Below are positions 41,313 through 50,754 of a stretch of 64,000 bases of DNA, one piece after another (position 1 is the first letter of the stretch; every line of letters begins with the position of its first letter). This stretch comes from Nocardiopsis coralli. Its GTDB lineage: Bacteria; Actinomycetota; Actinomycetes; Streptosporangiales; Streptosporangiaceae. The stretch is from NCBI RefSeq assembly GCF_014892575.1, contig NZ_JADBGI010000028.1, positions 24,847 through 88,846 of the forward strand, given 5' to 3'. The position numbers were made by a program, and so were the translations under genes. A model generated the notes under the pieces. The model did not search any database. It worked only from the letters and a program-made list of their open reading frames with translations, and had not been told where the DNA came from.

Positions 41313-41643
41313 GCGGTCACCGTAGTCCGCGGCGGCCCCGAGCAACAGTCCGTTCCCGGATTCGGGCGGTCCGGTCCCCGGGGGTTCGGCTGTCGGGTGG
41401 AATTGCGCACATGCGGTACCGTCCCTGGCGCCCTGTATGTCCGATCGGACGAACACCGGCGCGCGCAGGTGGCCCACTGCACAATCTGCCCTGGTCAAGG
41501 ACTCGACCGGGTATCGAAGCGGTGATGTTCCACGAACGACACGTTGTGCCGGGACGGACGAACGGACATGATCTCGGTCATCGTCCGTCAACCGCGCGTA
41601 GGGAGTCTCCGACCACGCGCCTGATCATGTGGGGAGATGCCGG
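41313..41643. other. Divergent intergenic region between the conflict module and the symporter
   Basis: About 330 nt without a supported gene. It must carry promoters for both directions. A 12-bp perfect palindrome GTCCGATCGGAC (41439-41450) looks like an operator, and ACATGATC (41566-41573) recurs inverted as GATCATGT (41623-41630) just before the symporter start. Confidence 0.45.
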
Positions 41644-43227
41644 TTGAACCCCGACTCCTTGCTGGAACCGGTCGTGGCCTTCACGATCTATCTCAGCCTG
41701 ATGGTCGTCATGGCCGTCTACTTCTACAACAAGACGAAGTCGCAGTCGGACTTCGTCCTGGGCGACCGCAAGCTGGGCAGTTTCGTGACCGCCCTCAGTG
41801 CCAACGCCAGCGACTTCAGCGGCTGGCTGCTGCTGGGGTTGCCCGGTGCGATCTACGCGTCCGGTTTCGGTGAGGCCTGGATCGCGGTGGGCCTGGCCAG
41901 CGGTTTCCTGGGCAGTTGGATCCTGCTGGCTCCACGCCTGCGCGTCTACACCCACCGGGTCACCGACTTCCTCACCGGCGGCGAGTCCAACTCCCTGACG
42001 TTGTCGTCGTTCCTGGAGAACCGCTTCGCCGACCGCACACGTCTGCTTCGCGCGGTCTCGGCGATCATCATCATCGTCTTCTACTTCTTCTACGTCGCCT
42101 CCGGCATGACGGCGATGATGGCCCTCCTCGACCAGGTCTTCGGCCTGGGGCCGGTTCCTGCCGTGCTGATCGGGCTCGGGTTCGTCGTGGCCTACACCGT
42201 CATCGGCGGGTTCCTCGCCGTCTCGGTGACCGACACCGTGCAGGCGATCATGATGTGGGTCGCCCTTCTGATCGTCCCCATCGTGGCGATCAGCGCCATC
42301 GGCGGCCTCGGCGAGGTGCGCGACGGGGTCGCCGCGAGCAGTGAGTCCCTGCTGTCCGCGTTCGGCGGCGCGAGCCTCGACCCGGAGACCGGGACCTGGG
42401 ACCCGACCGGAGCCCTGGGCTGGGTCGTCATCGTCTCGGGGCTGGCCTGGGCCTTCGGCTACTTCGGCCAGCCGCACATCCTCGCCCGCTACATGGGCAT
42501 CCGCTCGGTCAAGCAGATCCCGATGGCCGCGACGGTCAGTGTCACCTGGGCCGTCACCGCCATGGCGCTGGCTGTGCTCGTCGGCTACATCGGGATCGCC
42601 TACTTCGACGCGCCGCTGAGCGACCCCGAGCAGGTCTTCCCGGCGCTCATCAACGCCCTCATGAACCCGTGGGTGGCCGGCTTCCTCATGGCCGCGATCC
42701 TGGCGGCCGTGATGAGCACCGCCGACTCGCAGCTGCTGGTGGCCTCCTCCGCCATCACCGAGGACGGGTACCGGGCGTTCGTCAACAAGCACGCCTCCCC
42801 GACGCAGCTCATGTGGATGAGCCGGGCCACCGTCGTGGTCGTGGCGGTCGTGGCAGCCCTGGTGGCCCTGTTCGGCGACCAGTCGGTCATGGAGCTCGTC
42901 GGGTACGCCTGGGCCGGGTTCGGTGCCGGGTTCGGCCCGGTGCTGCTCATGGCCGTGTTCTGGCGCCGCATGACCTGGGCGGGCGCGCTGGCCGGCATGA
43001 TCGCCGGCGCCGGCATGGCCGTCGTCTGGGACATCTTCGACGAGAACGTCCTGGGCCTGGGCCTGTACGCCATGATCCCGGCCGTGGCGCTGAGCTTCCT
43101 GTGCATCGTGGTCTTCAACCCGCTGGGCAAGGTCACCCCGCAGATGGAGAGCGACTTCGAGGCCATGGAGCACGAGATCAAGCACGGCGAGCCCCCGGTG
43201 CGCCGGGAACCGGCCGCAGAGGCCTGA
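41644..43227 (+). CDS. putP: Sodium/proline symporter
   Basis: 527 residues with about 13 membrane spans, of the solute:sodium symporter (SSS) family. The proline-transporter marks are clear: DFVLGDRKLGSFVTALSANASD near the start, SGWLLLGLPGAIYASGF, the GRYMG-like GQPHILARYMGIRS and MSTADSQLLVASSAITED. It imports proline with Na+ for nutrition or osmoprotection. A TTG at 41644 with GGGGAG 7-8 nt before is preferred; a GTG at 41629 would add five residues. It is a single gene ended by a hairpin. Confidence 0.93.
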   Translation: MNPDSLLEPVVAFTIYLSLMVVMAVYFYNKTKSQSDFVLGDRKLGSFVTALSANASDFSGWLLLGLPGAIYASGFGEAWIAVGLASGFLGSWILLAPRLRVYTHRVTDFLTGGESNSLTLSSFLENRFADRTRLLRAVSAIIIIVFYFFYVASGMTAMMALLDQVFGLGPVPAVLIGLGFVVAYTVIGGFLAVSVTDTVQAIMMWVALLIVPIVAISAIGGLGEVRDGVAASSESLLSAFGGASLDPETGTWDPTGALGWVVIVSGLAWAFGYFGQPHILARYMGIRSVKQIPMAATVSVTWAVTAMALAVLVGYIGIAYFDAPLSDPEQVFPALINALMNPWVAGFLMAAILAAVMSTADSQLLVASSAITEDGYRAFVNKHASPTQLMWMSRATVVVVAVVAALVALFGDQSVMELVGYAWAGFGAGFGPVLLMAVFWRRMTWAGALAGMIAGAGMAVVWDIFDENVLGLGLYAMIPAVALSFLCIVVFNPLGKVTPQMESDFEAMEHEIKHGEPPVRREPAAEA

Positions 43228-43248
43228 TCCGGCCCGTGTGAGCCCGTC

Positions 43249-43282
43249 GGGGCCCGTGTCCGCGAACCCGGACACGGGCCCC
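43249..43282 (+). terminator. Hairpin terminator after putP
   Basis: A perfect 14-bp stem (43249-43262 with 43269-43282) with a 6-nt loop, 22 nt after the symporter stop. Only short T runs follow. Confidence 0.65.
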
Positions 43283-43328
43283 ACGTGCATTTCTGGCGCC
43301 CGTGGCCCCGCACCGGTAGAACGGTTGC

Positions 43329-43910
43329 ATGTCGTCACAGACGGAACACCCCGCCGTGTGGACCCGTACCGATGTCCCCGAGGGCCTGGGTCTGGGGACG
43401 CTCACCCCCCGACCCGACGGTTACGGGCTGGAGGCGGGCGAGACCGTCATCGAGGACGGCGAGGCCTTCTCCACCCGGTTCGGTGTCGACACGGACCTGG
43501 CGTGGGTGACCCGGCGCGTGCGTGTGGAGGTGCTGTCCGCGCAGGGGAGCTCCCGGCTCGAGCTCACCGCACGCGACGGCAGTTGGGCGCTCGGCGACGG
43601 CACCCCGCTGCCCGACCTCCTCGGCTGCTTCGACGTCGACGTGGCCGCCACCCCGCTCACCAACACCCTGCCGATCCGGCGCCTGGGCCTGCGCCCCGGC
43701 GAGCACCGCGACATCGCCGTGGCCTGGGTACACGTCCCGTCGCTGACCGTGCGGCGGGTGCGGCAGCGGTACCTGCGCAACGGGCCCGCCGACGGCCTGG
43801 ACCACTACACCTACTCCGACCCCGAGCACGGCCGGTACCGGCTGTCCGTCGACGCCCGCGGGCTGGTCGTGGACTACGAGGGTCTGGCCCGCAGGGTCCG
43901 GCGGCCGTAG
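43329..43910 (+). CDS. Putative glycolipid-binding domain protein
   Basis: 193 residues, cytosolic, all-beta. The pattern of paired strands (VWTRTDVPEGLGLGTL, AWVTRRVRVEV, LLGCFDVDVAATPLTNTLPI, RYRLSVDARGLVVDYEGLA) fits the putative glycolipid-binding family (PF06475) over its whole length. Members form a long-tunnel beta barrel that can hold lipid-like ligands; the biological role is unknown. It stands alone between putP and nadE. Confidence 0.8.
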   Translation: MSSQTEHPAVWTRTDVPEGLGLGTLTPRPDGYGLEAGETVIEDGEAFSTRFGVDTDLAWVTRRVRVEVLSAQGSSRLELTARDGSWALGDGTPLPDLLGCFDVDVAATPLTNTLPIRRLGLRPGEHRDIAVAWVHVPSLTVRRVRQRYLRNGPADGLDHYTYSDPEHGRYRLSVDARGLVVDYEGLARRVRRP

Positions 43911-44027
43911 ACCCCGGCCCAGAAGCTCAGGGGTGGTGGCCGTCACCACGGGCGAACGGGGTACACGCGGGGCGCGCGAACCTGGATAATCGGCGGGCAC
44001 GAGCACCACACCGACGGGGGGAACGCC

Positions 44028-44867
44028 GTGACCGACACCCAGTTGAGCCCGGAGCGCCGCGAGATCATCCGCGACCTCGACGTGGCCGCCACCTTCGACG
44101 CCGGGGTCGAGGTCCAGCGCCGGGCGGGTTTCCTCGCCGAACGGCTCATCACCACCGGCACCACCGCCCTCGTGCTCGGCATCAGCGGGGGTGTGGACTC
44201 CCTGACCGCCGGGCGCCTGTGCCGCCTCGCCGTCGACCGGGTGCGCGAGCAGGGCCACAACGCCCAGTACGTGGCGATGCGCCTCCCCTACGGCGAGCAG
44301 AAGGACGAGAAGGACGCCGCCCGGGCCGTGGAGTTCACCGAGCCCGACCGCGTCCTGACCGTGGACGTCGCCCCCGCGAGCGACGCCATGTCCGAGTCCG
44401 TCCGTGCCGCCGGGATGATGTTCGACGGCGACGTCTCCGAGGACTTCGTGTTCGGCAACGTCAAGGCACGCCAGCGCATGATCGCCCAGTACACGGTCGC
44501 CGGCGGGCTGCGCGGGCTCGTGGTGGGCACCGACCACGCCGCCGAGGCCGTCACCGGTTTCTTCACCAAGTACGGCGACGGCGGTGTCGACATCGTCCCG
44601 CTGACCGGCCTGACCAAGCGCCGGGTACGCGCCCTGGCCGAGTCGCTCGGTGCCCCGGCCGACCTCGTGGACAAGACCCCCACCGCCGACCTGGAGTCCC
44701 TCGCTCCCCAGCGCCCCGACGAGGAGGCGCTCGGCGTGAGCTACGACAGCATCGACGACTTCCTCGAGGGCCTTCCGGTGCCGGAGGACGTCGAAAGCAC
44801 CCTCGTGGCGCGTTACCGGGCCACCGCGCACAAGCGCGCCGTTCCGACCGCCCCCTCGGCCCCCTGA
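44028..44867 (+). CDS. nadE: Ammonia-dependent NAD+ synthetase
   Basis: 279 residues, the length of the short NH3-dependent form without a nitrilase domain. It amidates nicotinic acid adenine dinucleotide with ATP. The PP-loop SGGVDS is at 53-58; other family stretches are MRLPYGEQKDEKDA, GNVKARQRMIAQY, GTDHAAEAVTGFFTKYGDGG (Asp-binding and metal) and KTPTADLESLAPQRPDE. GTG 44028 follows GGGGGGAAC. A strong hairpin follows the gene. Confidence 0.96.
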   Translation: MTDTQLSPERREIIRDLDVAATFDAGVEVQRRAGFLAERLITTGTTALVLGISGGVDSLTAGRLCRLAVDRVREQGHNAQYVAMRLPYGEQKDEKDAARAVEFTEPDRVLTVDVAPASDAMSESVRAAGMMFDGDVSEDFVFGNVKARQRMIAQYTVAGGLRGLVVGTDHAAEAVTGFFTKYGDGGVDIVPLTGLTKRRVRALAESLGAPADLVDKTPTADLESLAPQRPDEEALGVSYDSIDDFLEGLPVPEDVESTLVARYRATAHKRAVPTAPSAP

Positions 44868-44880
44868 CCAGCGCTTCTCG

Positions 44881-44912
44881 CCCCGGTGGTGGTGCACGCA
44901 CCACCACCGGGG
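44881..44912 (+). terminator. Hairpin terminator after nadE
   Basis: A perfect 14-bp stem (44881-44894 with 44899-44912) and tight 4-nt loop, 13 nt after the nadE stop; no T-run. The remaining ~235 nt before the acyltransferase gene show no gene. Confidence 0.65.
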
Positions 44913-45147
44913 GTCGGGTCCTCCGCATATGCTGCGGGGTGCGGGACCCATCGCGGGCACGTGTCCGGTGCACCTAAGGTCGTATCCGAACACGCGGTCG
45001 GGCACACGGACGTGCCCTCACCGCGACGCATCACCGCCGGTGCGCCCTTGACGTACCGCGACCCCCTGCAGCCGACCGGCCGAGCACCTTTCCCCCGGGC
45101 ACGTGTGTGTCCACAGGGTGTGGGCGGCGGCGACGAAGGAGCGATCG

Positions 45148-46479
45148 ATGGCCGTGACCACCCCGACGACAGCCGTGGCACCTGCGCCGGCACCGGCACC
45201 GGCGGTACCCGACCGGGACCGGTTCCTCGACGCGATCCGGCTGCTCGTCATGGTGCTCGTCGTCGCCCAGCACTGGTGGCTTCCGGTGCTGGCCGTGGAG
45301 GAGGGCACCGGGGTCCTGGATGCCGGGAGTGTGATCGCCACCGAGGGCGGGTTCGCGCTCACGTGGGTCTCCCAGGTCATGCCGCTCATCTTCTTCGTCG
45401 GGGGCGCGGCCAATCTCATCAGCTGGCGGGCCGCCTCCCGCCGGGGCACACCCGCCTCCACCTGGTACGCGAAGCGGTTGCGGCGGCTCGCCTGGCCGGT
45501 CGTGCCGCTCGCTGCCGTGTGGATCGTCGCCTGCCACGTGGCCGTCATGGCCGGGGCGCCCCACCAGCCGATCCTCGTCGGGGCCGGGGCAGCCGGGATG
45601 GTCCTGTGGTTCCTGTCGGTGTACGTGCTCGTGGTCGTGGCCACGCCCGTCCTGGCCCGTGCGCAGCGGTACCTGGGCTGGTGGGTGCCGGTCGGGCTCC
45701 TCGCCGGCGCCGCCGTCGTCGACGCCCTGCGGTTCGGCAGCGGGTTCGACGGCGTCGGGTACCTCAACGTCGCGTTCGTGTGGCTGGGCGTGCACCAGCT
45801 CGGGTTCCACTACGCCGACTCCACGATCCACCGCCGGTACGCCGTGGGCATGGTCGTCGGCGGCGCGGTCACGGCGGCGCTCCTGGCGCTGGTCGGACCG
45901 CACTCGCTCAACATGACCGGGGTCTTCGCCGCCGAGACCTCCAACGTCGCGCCGCCCACCCTGCTGCTGGCCGCGCTCGGCGTCCTGCAGGTCGGCGCCG
46001 CAGTTCTGCTGCGCGACCGCATCGCCGCCTGGACCGACCGCCCCGGGCCCGCCCGCCTGCTCGACCGGGTGTGCCCCCAGCTCATGACGGTCTACCTCTG
46101 GCACATGCTGCCGATCAGCGTCGTGGCCGGGGTGCTCGTCTTCGGCCTGGACATCCACACCCCCGAACCCATGACCGGGCTGTGGCTGCTGTGGGGCGTT
46201 CTGGGCGTGGCCGTCCTGCTGCCGCTGGTGGTGCCGCTCGCGCACTGGGCCGTGCGGTTCGAGAACCCGCCCGCCGCGCTGGACGGGGCTCCCGGCCTGG
46301 TGCGGGTGCTGCTCGCCGCGGCGCTCATCGGCGGGGGACTGCTCGCGCTGACCGTCGCCGGCCTGGGGACCGGGATCTCCACCCTGCTCGGACTGCTGGC
46401 GGTCCTGGCCGGGCTCGTGCTCACCCGGGCGCCCGCACGCGAGGCCGCGACCGCCCGCGGGGCCACGGCCGCACGGTAG
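45148..46479 (+). CDS. Membrane acyltransferase (acyltransferase 3 family)
   Basis: 443 residues with 10-12 membrane spans. After a Pro/Ala-rich N-terminus comes the family opening RDRFLDAIRLLVMVLVVAQHWW, where Arg and the late His are the expected catalytic residues; FFVGGAANLISWRAASRR is the matching second motif, and WHMLPIS a later one. Such enzymes O-acetylate or acylate sugars, lipids or natural products at the membrane. ATG 45148 has GAAGGAG upstream. Substrate unknown. Confidence 0.85.
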   Translation: MAVTTPTTAVAPAPAPAPAVPDRDRFLDAIRLLVMVLVVAQHWWLPVLAVEEGTGVLDAGSVIATEGGFALTWVSQVMPLIFFVGGAANLISWRAASRRGTPASTWYAKRLRRLAWPVVPLAAVWIVACHVAVMAGAPHQPILVGAGAAGMVLWFLSVYVLVVVATPVLARAQRYLGWWVPVGLLAGAAVVDALRFGSGFDGVGYLNVAFVWLGVHQLGFHYADSTIHRRYAVGMVVGGAVTAALLALVGPHSLNMTGVFAAETSNVAPPTLLLAALGVLQVGAAVLLRDRIAAWTDRPGPARLLDRVCPQLMTVYLWHMLPISVVAGVLVFGLDIHTPEPMTGLWLLWGVLGVAVLLPLVVPLAHWAVRFENPPAALDGAPGLVRVLLAAALIGGGLLALTVAGLGTGISTLLGLLAVLAGLVLTRAPAREAATARGATAAR

Positions 46480-46572
46480 GCGCGGCGGGGGCCGGGCCGC
46501 CGGTTCCGCGGTTTGACGGTCTCTTGGGGCGGTCGGCCGGGCCGGGCGCGGCGCGTCGGGTAGACCGAGTGC

Positions 46573-47394
46573 ATGGATCCCACACGCATCGCCTACGAAC
46601 GGCGCGGCCGGGGGCGTCCACTGCTGCTCCTGCACGGACTGGGGGACCGGCGGCAGAGCTGGACGGGTGTGATGCGCCGGCTCGTCGACACCTACGAGGT
46701 CATCTGCGTCGACCTTCCGGGTTTCGGCACCACGCCCGCGCCGCCGATCGGTGAGCCCTACAACGTGTACTCCATGACCGAGACCGTGCGGGAGTTCTGC
46801 GAGCTGCACGGGTTGGACCGTCCGCACCTGGCCGGGAACTCGCTCGGCGGCTCGATCGCCCTGGAACTGGCCGCCCGCGGCGCCGCCGGTTCGGTCACCG
46901 TGTTCTCGCCCGCGGGGTTCTCCGACCGGCTCGCACGCTGGGGCATGCACACCGTCGGGCGTCTGGCGAACGCGGCCGCGCAGCTTCCCACCGACGTCAA
47001 GGAACGCCTGGCCGACACCCCGCCCGCCCGCGCCGCCGCCCGGGTGGCGCTGCGGGGCGACCCGGCGTCGCCCGACGCGAAGGCCACCCGGTTCGGGGTG
47101 CAGGGGCTGGAACCCGGGGCACCGTACGTGCGGATGGTGCCGCGCATCGCCGAGTACTCGTTCGTGCAGCGCTACGTCGACTGCCCCGTCACCATCGCCT
47201 GGGGCGACCGGGACCGCACCCTGCTGCCGTCCAGCGCCGTGCACGCCCACGAGCGGGTGCCCAACGCGCGGATGGTCTCGCTCATCGGCAGCGGCCACAT
47301 CCCGATGGCCGACGACCCCGTCGCCGTCGCCGAGCACATCCGGTGGACCTGCCGCTCCGCCGACCGCGGCCACGCCCCGCGGCAGCCGCGGTGA
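46573..47394 (+). CDS. Alpha/beta hydrolase
   Basis: 273 residues of the alpha/beta-hydrolase fold. The oxyanion motif LLLLHGLGDRRQSW is near residue 20, the nucleophile elbow GNSLGGS holds the catalytic Ser, a likely acid is the Asp in AWGDRDRTL, and the His is in GSGHIPMADDP. It would hydrolyse an ester, amide or similar bond in the cytosol. No partner genes: it ends at the large inverted repeat shared with the convergent SDR gene. Confidence 0.9.
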   Translation: MDPTRIAYERRGRGRPLLLLHGLGDRRQSWTGVMRRLVDTYEVICVDLPGFGTTPAPPIGEPYNVYSMTETVREFCELHGLDRPHLAGNSLGGSIALELAARGAAGSVTVFSPAGFSDRLARWGMHTVGRLANAAAQLPTDVKERLADTPPARAAARVALRGDPASPDAKATRFGVQGLEPGAPYVRMVPRIAEYSFVQRYVDCPVTIAWGDRDRTLLPSSAVHAHERVPNARMVSLIGSGHIPMADDPVAVAEHIRWTCRSADRGHAPRQPR

Positions 47395-47400
47395 AACACG

Positions 47401-47460
47401 GAGGATCTTGCTACCAGAGCCGACTTCAGCGCCGATACCGGCTCTGGTAGCAAGATCCTC
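47401..47460. terminator. Perfect 21-bp inverted repeat between convergent genes
   Basis: Arms 47401-47421 and 47440-47460 are perfect complements around an 18-nt loop. The stem is less GC-rich than the genome around it and lacks a T-run. It lies 6 nt after the hydrolase gene and 18 nt from the SDR stop on the other strand, so it probably acts as a bidirectional terminator. Confidence 0.7.
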
Positions 47461-47478
47461 GGTGCGGTGCCCCGTGCT

Positions 47479-48324
47479 TCACACGCTGAAACCGCCGTCG
47501 GCGCTGATGACCTGGCCGGTGACCCAGGAGGCCTCGTCCGTGGCGAGCCAGGCAACCAGGCGGGCGGGGTCGTCGGTGGCGGCCATGCGCCCGAGTGCGA
47601 ACTGCGGGGTGACCGCGGCGATGTCGTCCTCGCTCATGTACCCGGTCGGGACGGGGCCCGGGTCGACGACGTTGGCGGTGATGCCGCGCGGCCCGAGCTC
47701 CGCGGCCAGGGTCGGCGCGAGCTGGGCGATCGCGCCCTTGGCGGCCACGTAGGCGATCTCGCCGGGCATGCCCCCGTGCATCTGGCCCGAGGTCATGAGC
47801 ACCAGGCGTCCGGCGGGGTTCCGGGGGTCGGCGTGGGCGGTGGCGCGGCGTGCGGCGAACGCCTGCGCGAGCAGGATCGCCGAGCGGGCGTCGACCGCCC
47901 AGTGGCCGTCCAGCATCTCCGGGGTCACGTCGGCCAGCCCCGCGTCTCCTCCGTTGCGGGCGTGGTTGGAGACCAGCACGTCCAGGCGTCCGAACTCGGC
48001 GAACGCCGCGTCGACCACACGCGCGGGCGCGCCGGGGTCGGCCATGTCGGCGCTCACGTGCGCCACCGTCGCTTCCGGGTCCCCCCGCACCTCGCGGAGC
48101 GCGTCGAGCACCGCGTCGAGGTCGTCGGTGCCCCACGGCATCTCTGCGTCGTGCGGGAGGAAGTGGTGCACCATCACCGACGCCCCGTACGCGGACAGCC
48201 GGCGGGCGGTGGCGAACCCGATCCCGTCGCGGCGGCTCGCCCCCGTCACGAGGGCGGCGCGTCCGCGCAGGGGCAGGGGATCGCGGGCAGGGTCGGGCAG
48301 GCGGTGTGCGTCGCCGCTGGTCAT
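47479..48324 (-). CDS. Short-chain dehydrogenase/reductase
   Basis: 281 residues, Rossmann fold. The cofactor motif is LVTGASRRDGIGFATA (slightly longer than the usual TGxxxGIG), N-H-A-R at the NNAG position (DVLVSNHARNGG), Ser in LMTSGQMHG, and the catalytic Tyr and Lys in IAYVAAKGA. The C-terminal VTGQVISADGGFSV is typical of classical SDRs. It would use NAD(P)H to oxidise or reduce a carbonyl/alcohol. ATG 48324 has GAGGAGG upstream. Confidence 0.9.
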   Translation of the reverse strand: MTSGDAHRLPDPARDPLPLRGRAALVTGASRRDGIGFATARRLSAYGASVMVHHFLPHDAEMPWGTDDLDAVLDALREVRGDPEATVAHVSADMADPGAPARVVDAAFAEFGRLDVLVSNHARNGGDAGLADVTPEMLDGHWAVDARSAILLAQAFAARRATAHADPRNPAGRLVLMTSGQMHGGMPGEIAYVAAKGAIAQLAPTLAAELGPRGITANVVDPGPVPTGYMSEDDIAAVTPQFALGRMAATDDPARLVAWLATDEASWVTGQVISADGGFSV

Positions 48325-48511
48325 GGGGTTCCTCCTCGTCGCCGGGGTGCGCGGCCGACCCTGGCAGAACCGGCACCGGGACGCACGTGTTTTTCCGGCG
48401 CCGCGGCCCGGGCGGCGGCGGTTGTCCACAGGCACAAATCAGGGTCTTCCGGCACGGGGACCGGGCCCGATACCGTTGGCGCGCACTCGACCATGACGGA
48501 GGAGAGGGCCG

Positions 48512-49771
48512 TTGACCCCACACCCCGCCCCCGGCGCAACCGCATGGCTCCGGCAGGAGGAACACAGCCTGTTCGCCTTCGCCACGGCCTCCGCGGTCCC
48601 CGACGGTTTCGGCTGGCTCGACACCCGGGGCGCGGTCGTCGACGACCGGCCCACCGAGACCTGGATCACCGCCCGCATGACCCACGTCTTCTCCCTCGCC
48701 GACCTGCGCGGCGAACCCCGCGCGGGGCGCCTGGCCGACCACGGCGTGCGGGCGCTGGCCTCCGGTCTGCTGCACGACGCGGACCACGGGGGATGGCACG
48801 ACGCCGTTCCGGGCGATGCGGGTTCGGAGGGCCGCGATCAGCGGGCGCGCAAGGGCGCCTATCCGCACGCGTTCGTGGTGTTGGCCGCCGCCTCGGCCAC
48901 CGTCGCGGGGCGTCCCGGCGCACGTGAGCTCCTGACCCGTGCGCTCGGTGTGATCGAGGAGCACTTCTGGGACGAGGACGCCGGCGCCCTGCTGGAGAGC
49001 TGGGACCCCGCCTGGACCACCACCGAGGACTACCGCGGCGCGAACAGCAACATGCACGCCGTGGAGGCCTTCCTCGCCGCCGCCGACGCCACCGGGGACC
49101 ACCGGTGGACCCGCCGTGCCCTCCGCATCGCCGAACGCCTCGTGCACGGGGTCGCCCGCGAACACGGGTGGCGCCTGCCCGAGCACTTCACCCCCGACTG
49201 GCAGCCGCTGCCCGACTACAACCGGGACGAACCCGACCACCCCTTCCGCCCCTACGGCAGTACCACCGGACACCTGATGGAGTGGTCCCGGCTGCTCGTC
49301 CACCTCGCGGTCGCGCTGGAACAGGCCGGGGAGCCCGTGCCGCCCTGGCTGGAGATCGACGCGCGTGCGCTCTACGACCACGCCGCCGAGCGCGGCTGGG
49401 GCACGGACGGCAACGACGGGTTCCCCTACACCCTCGACTGGGCCGACACCCCCGTCGTGCGCGAGCGCATGCACTGGGTCGCCGCCGAGGCCACCCTGGC
49501 CGCCTGGGCCCTGGACCGCCGCTTCGGTGAGGACGCGCGCGCCGGCCACTACGACCGTTGGTGGCGTTACGCGGCCCGCCACCACGTGGACACCGAGCAC
49601 GGCGGGTGGCACCACGAGCTCGACCCCGAAGGGCGCCCCGCGGGCGGCGTCTGGTCGGGCAAACCGGACACCTACCACGCCTACCAGGCGGTCCTCCTGC
49701 CCCAGGGCACACTCGCGCCCTCGGTGGCCGGGGGCCTGCTGCCGACGACGACCCCCGGAGGGAACCTGTGA
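48512..49771 (+). CDS. AGE-family sugar epimerase/isomerase
   Basis: 419 residues of the N-acylglucosamine 2-epimerase (alpha6/alpha6 barrel) family. Histidines and tryptophans expected at the active site are visible in TWITARMTHVFSLADL, DHGGWHDAV, ANSNMHAVEAFLAA, FRPYGSTTGHLMEWSRLL and MHWVAAEATLAAW. The family interconverts aldoses and ketoses or epimerises them at C2 (YihS, mannose isomerase, cellobiose epimerase). The start is a TTG at 48512 with GGAGGAGAG upstream. It overlaps the sugar-kinase gene by four nucleotides, pointing to an isomerise-then-phosphorylate pathway. Confidence 0.88.
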   Translation: MTPHPAPGATAWLRQEEHSLFAFATASAVPDGFGWLDTRGAVVDDRPTETWITARMTHVFSLADLRGEPRAGRLADHGVRALASGLLHDADHGGWHDAVPGDAGSEGRDQRARKGAYPHAFVVLAAASATVAGRPGARELLTRALGVIEEHFWDEDAGALLESWDPAWTTTEDYRGANSNMHAVEAFLAAADATGDHRWTRRALRIAERLVHGVAREHGWRLPEHFTPDWQPLPDYNRDEPDHPFRPYGSTTGHLMEWSRLLVHLAVALEQAGEPVPPWLEIDARALYDHAAERGWGTDGNDGFPYTLDWADTPVVRERMHWVAAEATLAAWALDRRFGEDARAGHYDRWWRYAARHHVDTEHGGWHHELDPEGRPAGGVWSGKPDTYHAYQAVLLPQGTLAPSVAGGLLPTTTPGGNL

Positions 49772-50754
49772 GCGACCCGCGCCTCGTCGTGGTCGGCGAG
49801 AACGTCATGGACCTGTTGCCCACCGCGCACGGCGCCGAAGTCGTGCGTGCTTCGCCGGGCGGGGGACCGGCCAACACCGCCGTGGCCGCCGCCCGCCTCG
49901 GTCTGCCCACCCGGTTCCTGGCACGGATCGGCAGCGACGAGTTCGGCGCACGGATCCGGGCCCGGCTGCTCTCCGAGGGGCTCGACCCGGAGGGGCTCGT
50001 CGAGGCCGAGGAACCCTCCGCGCTGGCCATGGCCACCTTCCGTGAGGACGGGTCGGCGCACTACGACTTCCGCATGGCCGACGCCGCCGACTGGTTCTGG
50101 CGGCCCGGCGAACTCCCCGAGCGCCTGCCGCCCTCGGTCGGTGCCGTGCACGCGGCCTCCATCGCGCTGTTCCGCGAACCCGGGGCCACCCTCATCGAGG
50201 CGTTGATGAGCAGGGAGAAGGACCGCGGGGAGGTGACGTTGAGCGTCGATCCGAACATCCGCGAGCAGGTCATCGGTGTTCCGGACACGGCTCGCGCGCT
50301 CGCGCTGCGCCACCTCGCACAGGCGCACCTGGTCAAGGCGAGCGACGAGGACCTCGGTTTCCTGTTCCCGGAACTCGGTGCCGAGGAAGCGGTGCGCGCC
50401 GTCGCCGACCTGGGGCCCTCACTGGTCGTGGCCACGCTCGGGTCGGACGGTGCTCTGGCTCTGCGCCGCGGAACCGGGACGGCAGGGGCGGCCGAGGCGC
50501 GGGTTCCCGCCCCGGAGGTCGCGGTCGCGGACACGGTCGGGGCGGGCGACTCGTTCATGGGCGCGCTCCTGCACTGGCTCGACCGCAACGGATCCCTGGG
50601 ATCGGACCCGGCCGCGCGCCTGGCCGGACTGGGTGAAAGTGACCTCCGCGCGCTGCTCGCCCACGCCGCCGCGGCCGCCGCGCACACCGTCACCCGGGTG
50701 GGAGCCGACCCGCCGACCGAGGCCGAACTGGGCACACCCGACCGCACCGGGTGA
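49768..50754 (+). CDS. PfkB-family carbohydrate kinase (fructokinase-like)
   Basis: 328 residues of the ribokinase/PfkB family. It opens with VVVGENVMDLLP, has the GGGPANTAVAAARLG substrate-side motif, LSVDPNIRE, and the ATP-site signature DTVGAGDSF with the catalytic Asp. It phosphorylates a sugar, likely fructose or a related ketose given the upstream isomerase. Its GTG overlaps the stop of the isomerase gene (GTGA), so the two are translationally coupled. Confidence 0.9.
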   Translation: MSDPRLVVVGENVMDLLPTAHGAEVVRASPGGGPANTAVAAARLGLPTRFLARIGSDEFGARIRARLLSEGLDPEGLVEAEEPSALAMATFREDGSAHYDFRMADAADWFWRPGELPERLPPSVGAVHAASIALFREPGATLIEALMSREKDRGEVTLSVDPNIREQVIGVPDTARALALRHLAQAHLVKASDEDLGFLFPELGAEEAVRAVADLGPSLVVATLGSDGALALRRGTGTAGAAEARVPAPEVAVADTVGAGDSFMGALLHWLDRNGSLGSDPAARLAGLGESDLRALLAHAAAAAAHTVTRVGADPPTEAELGTPDRTG

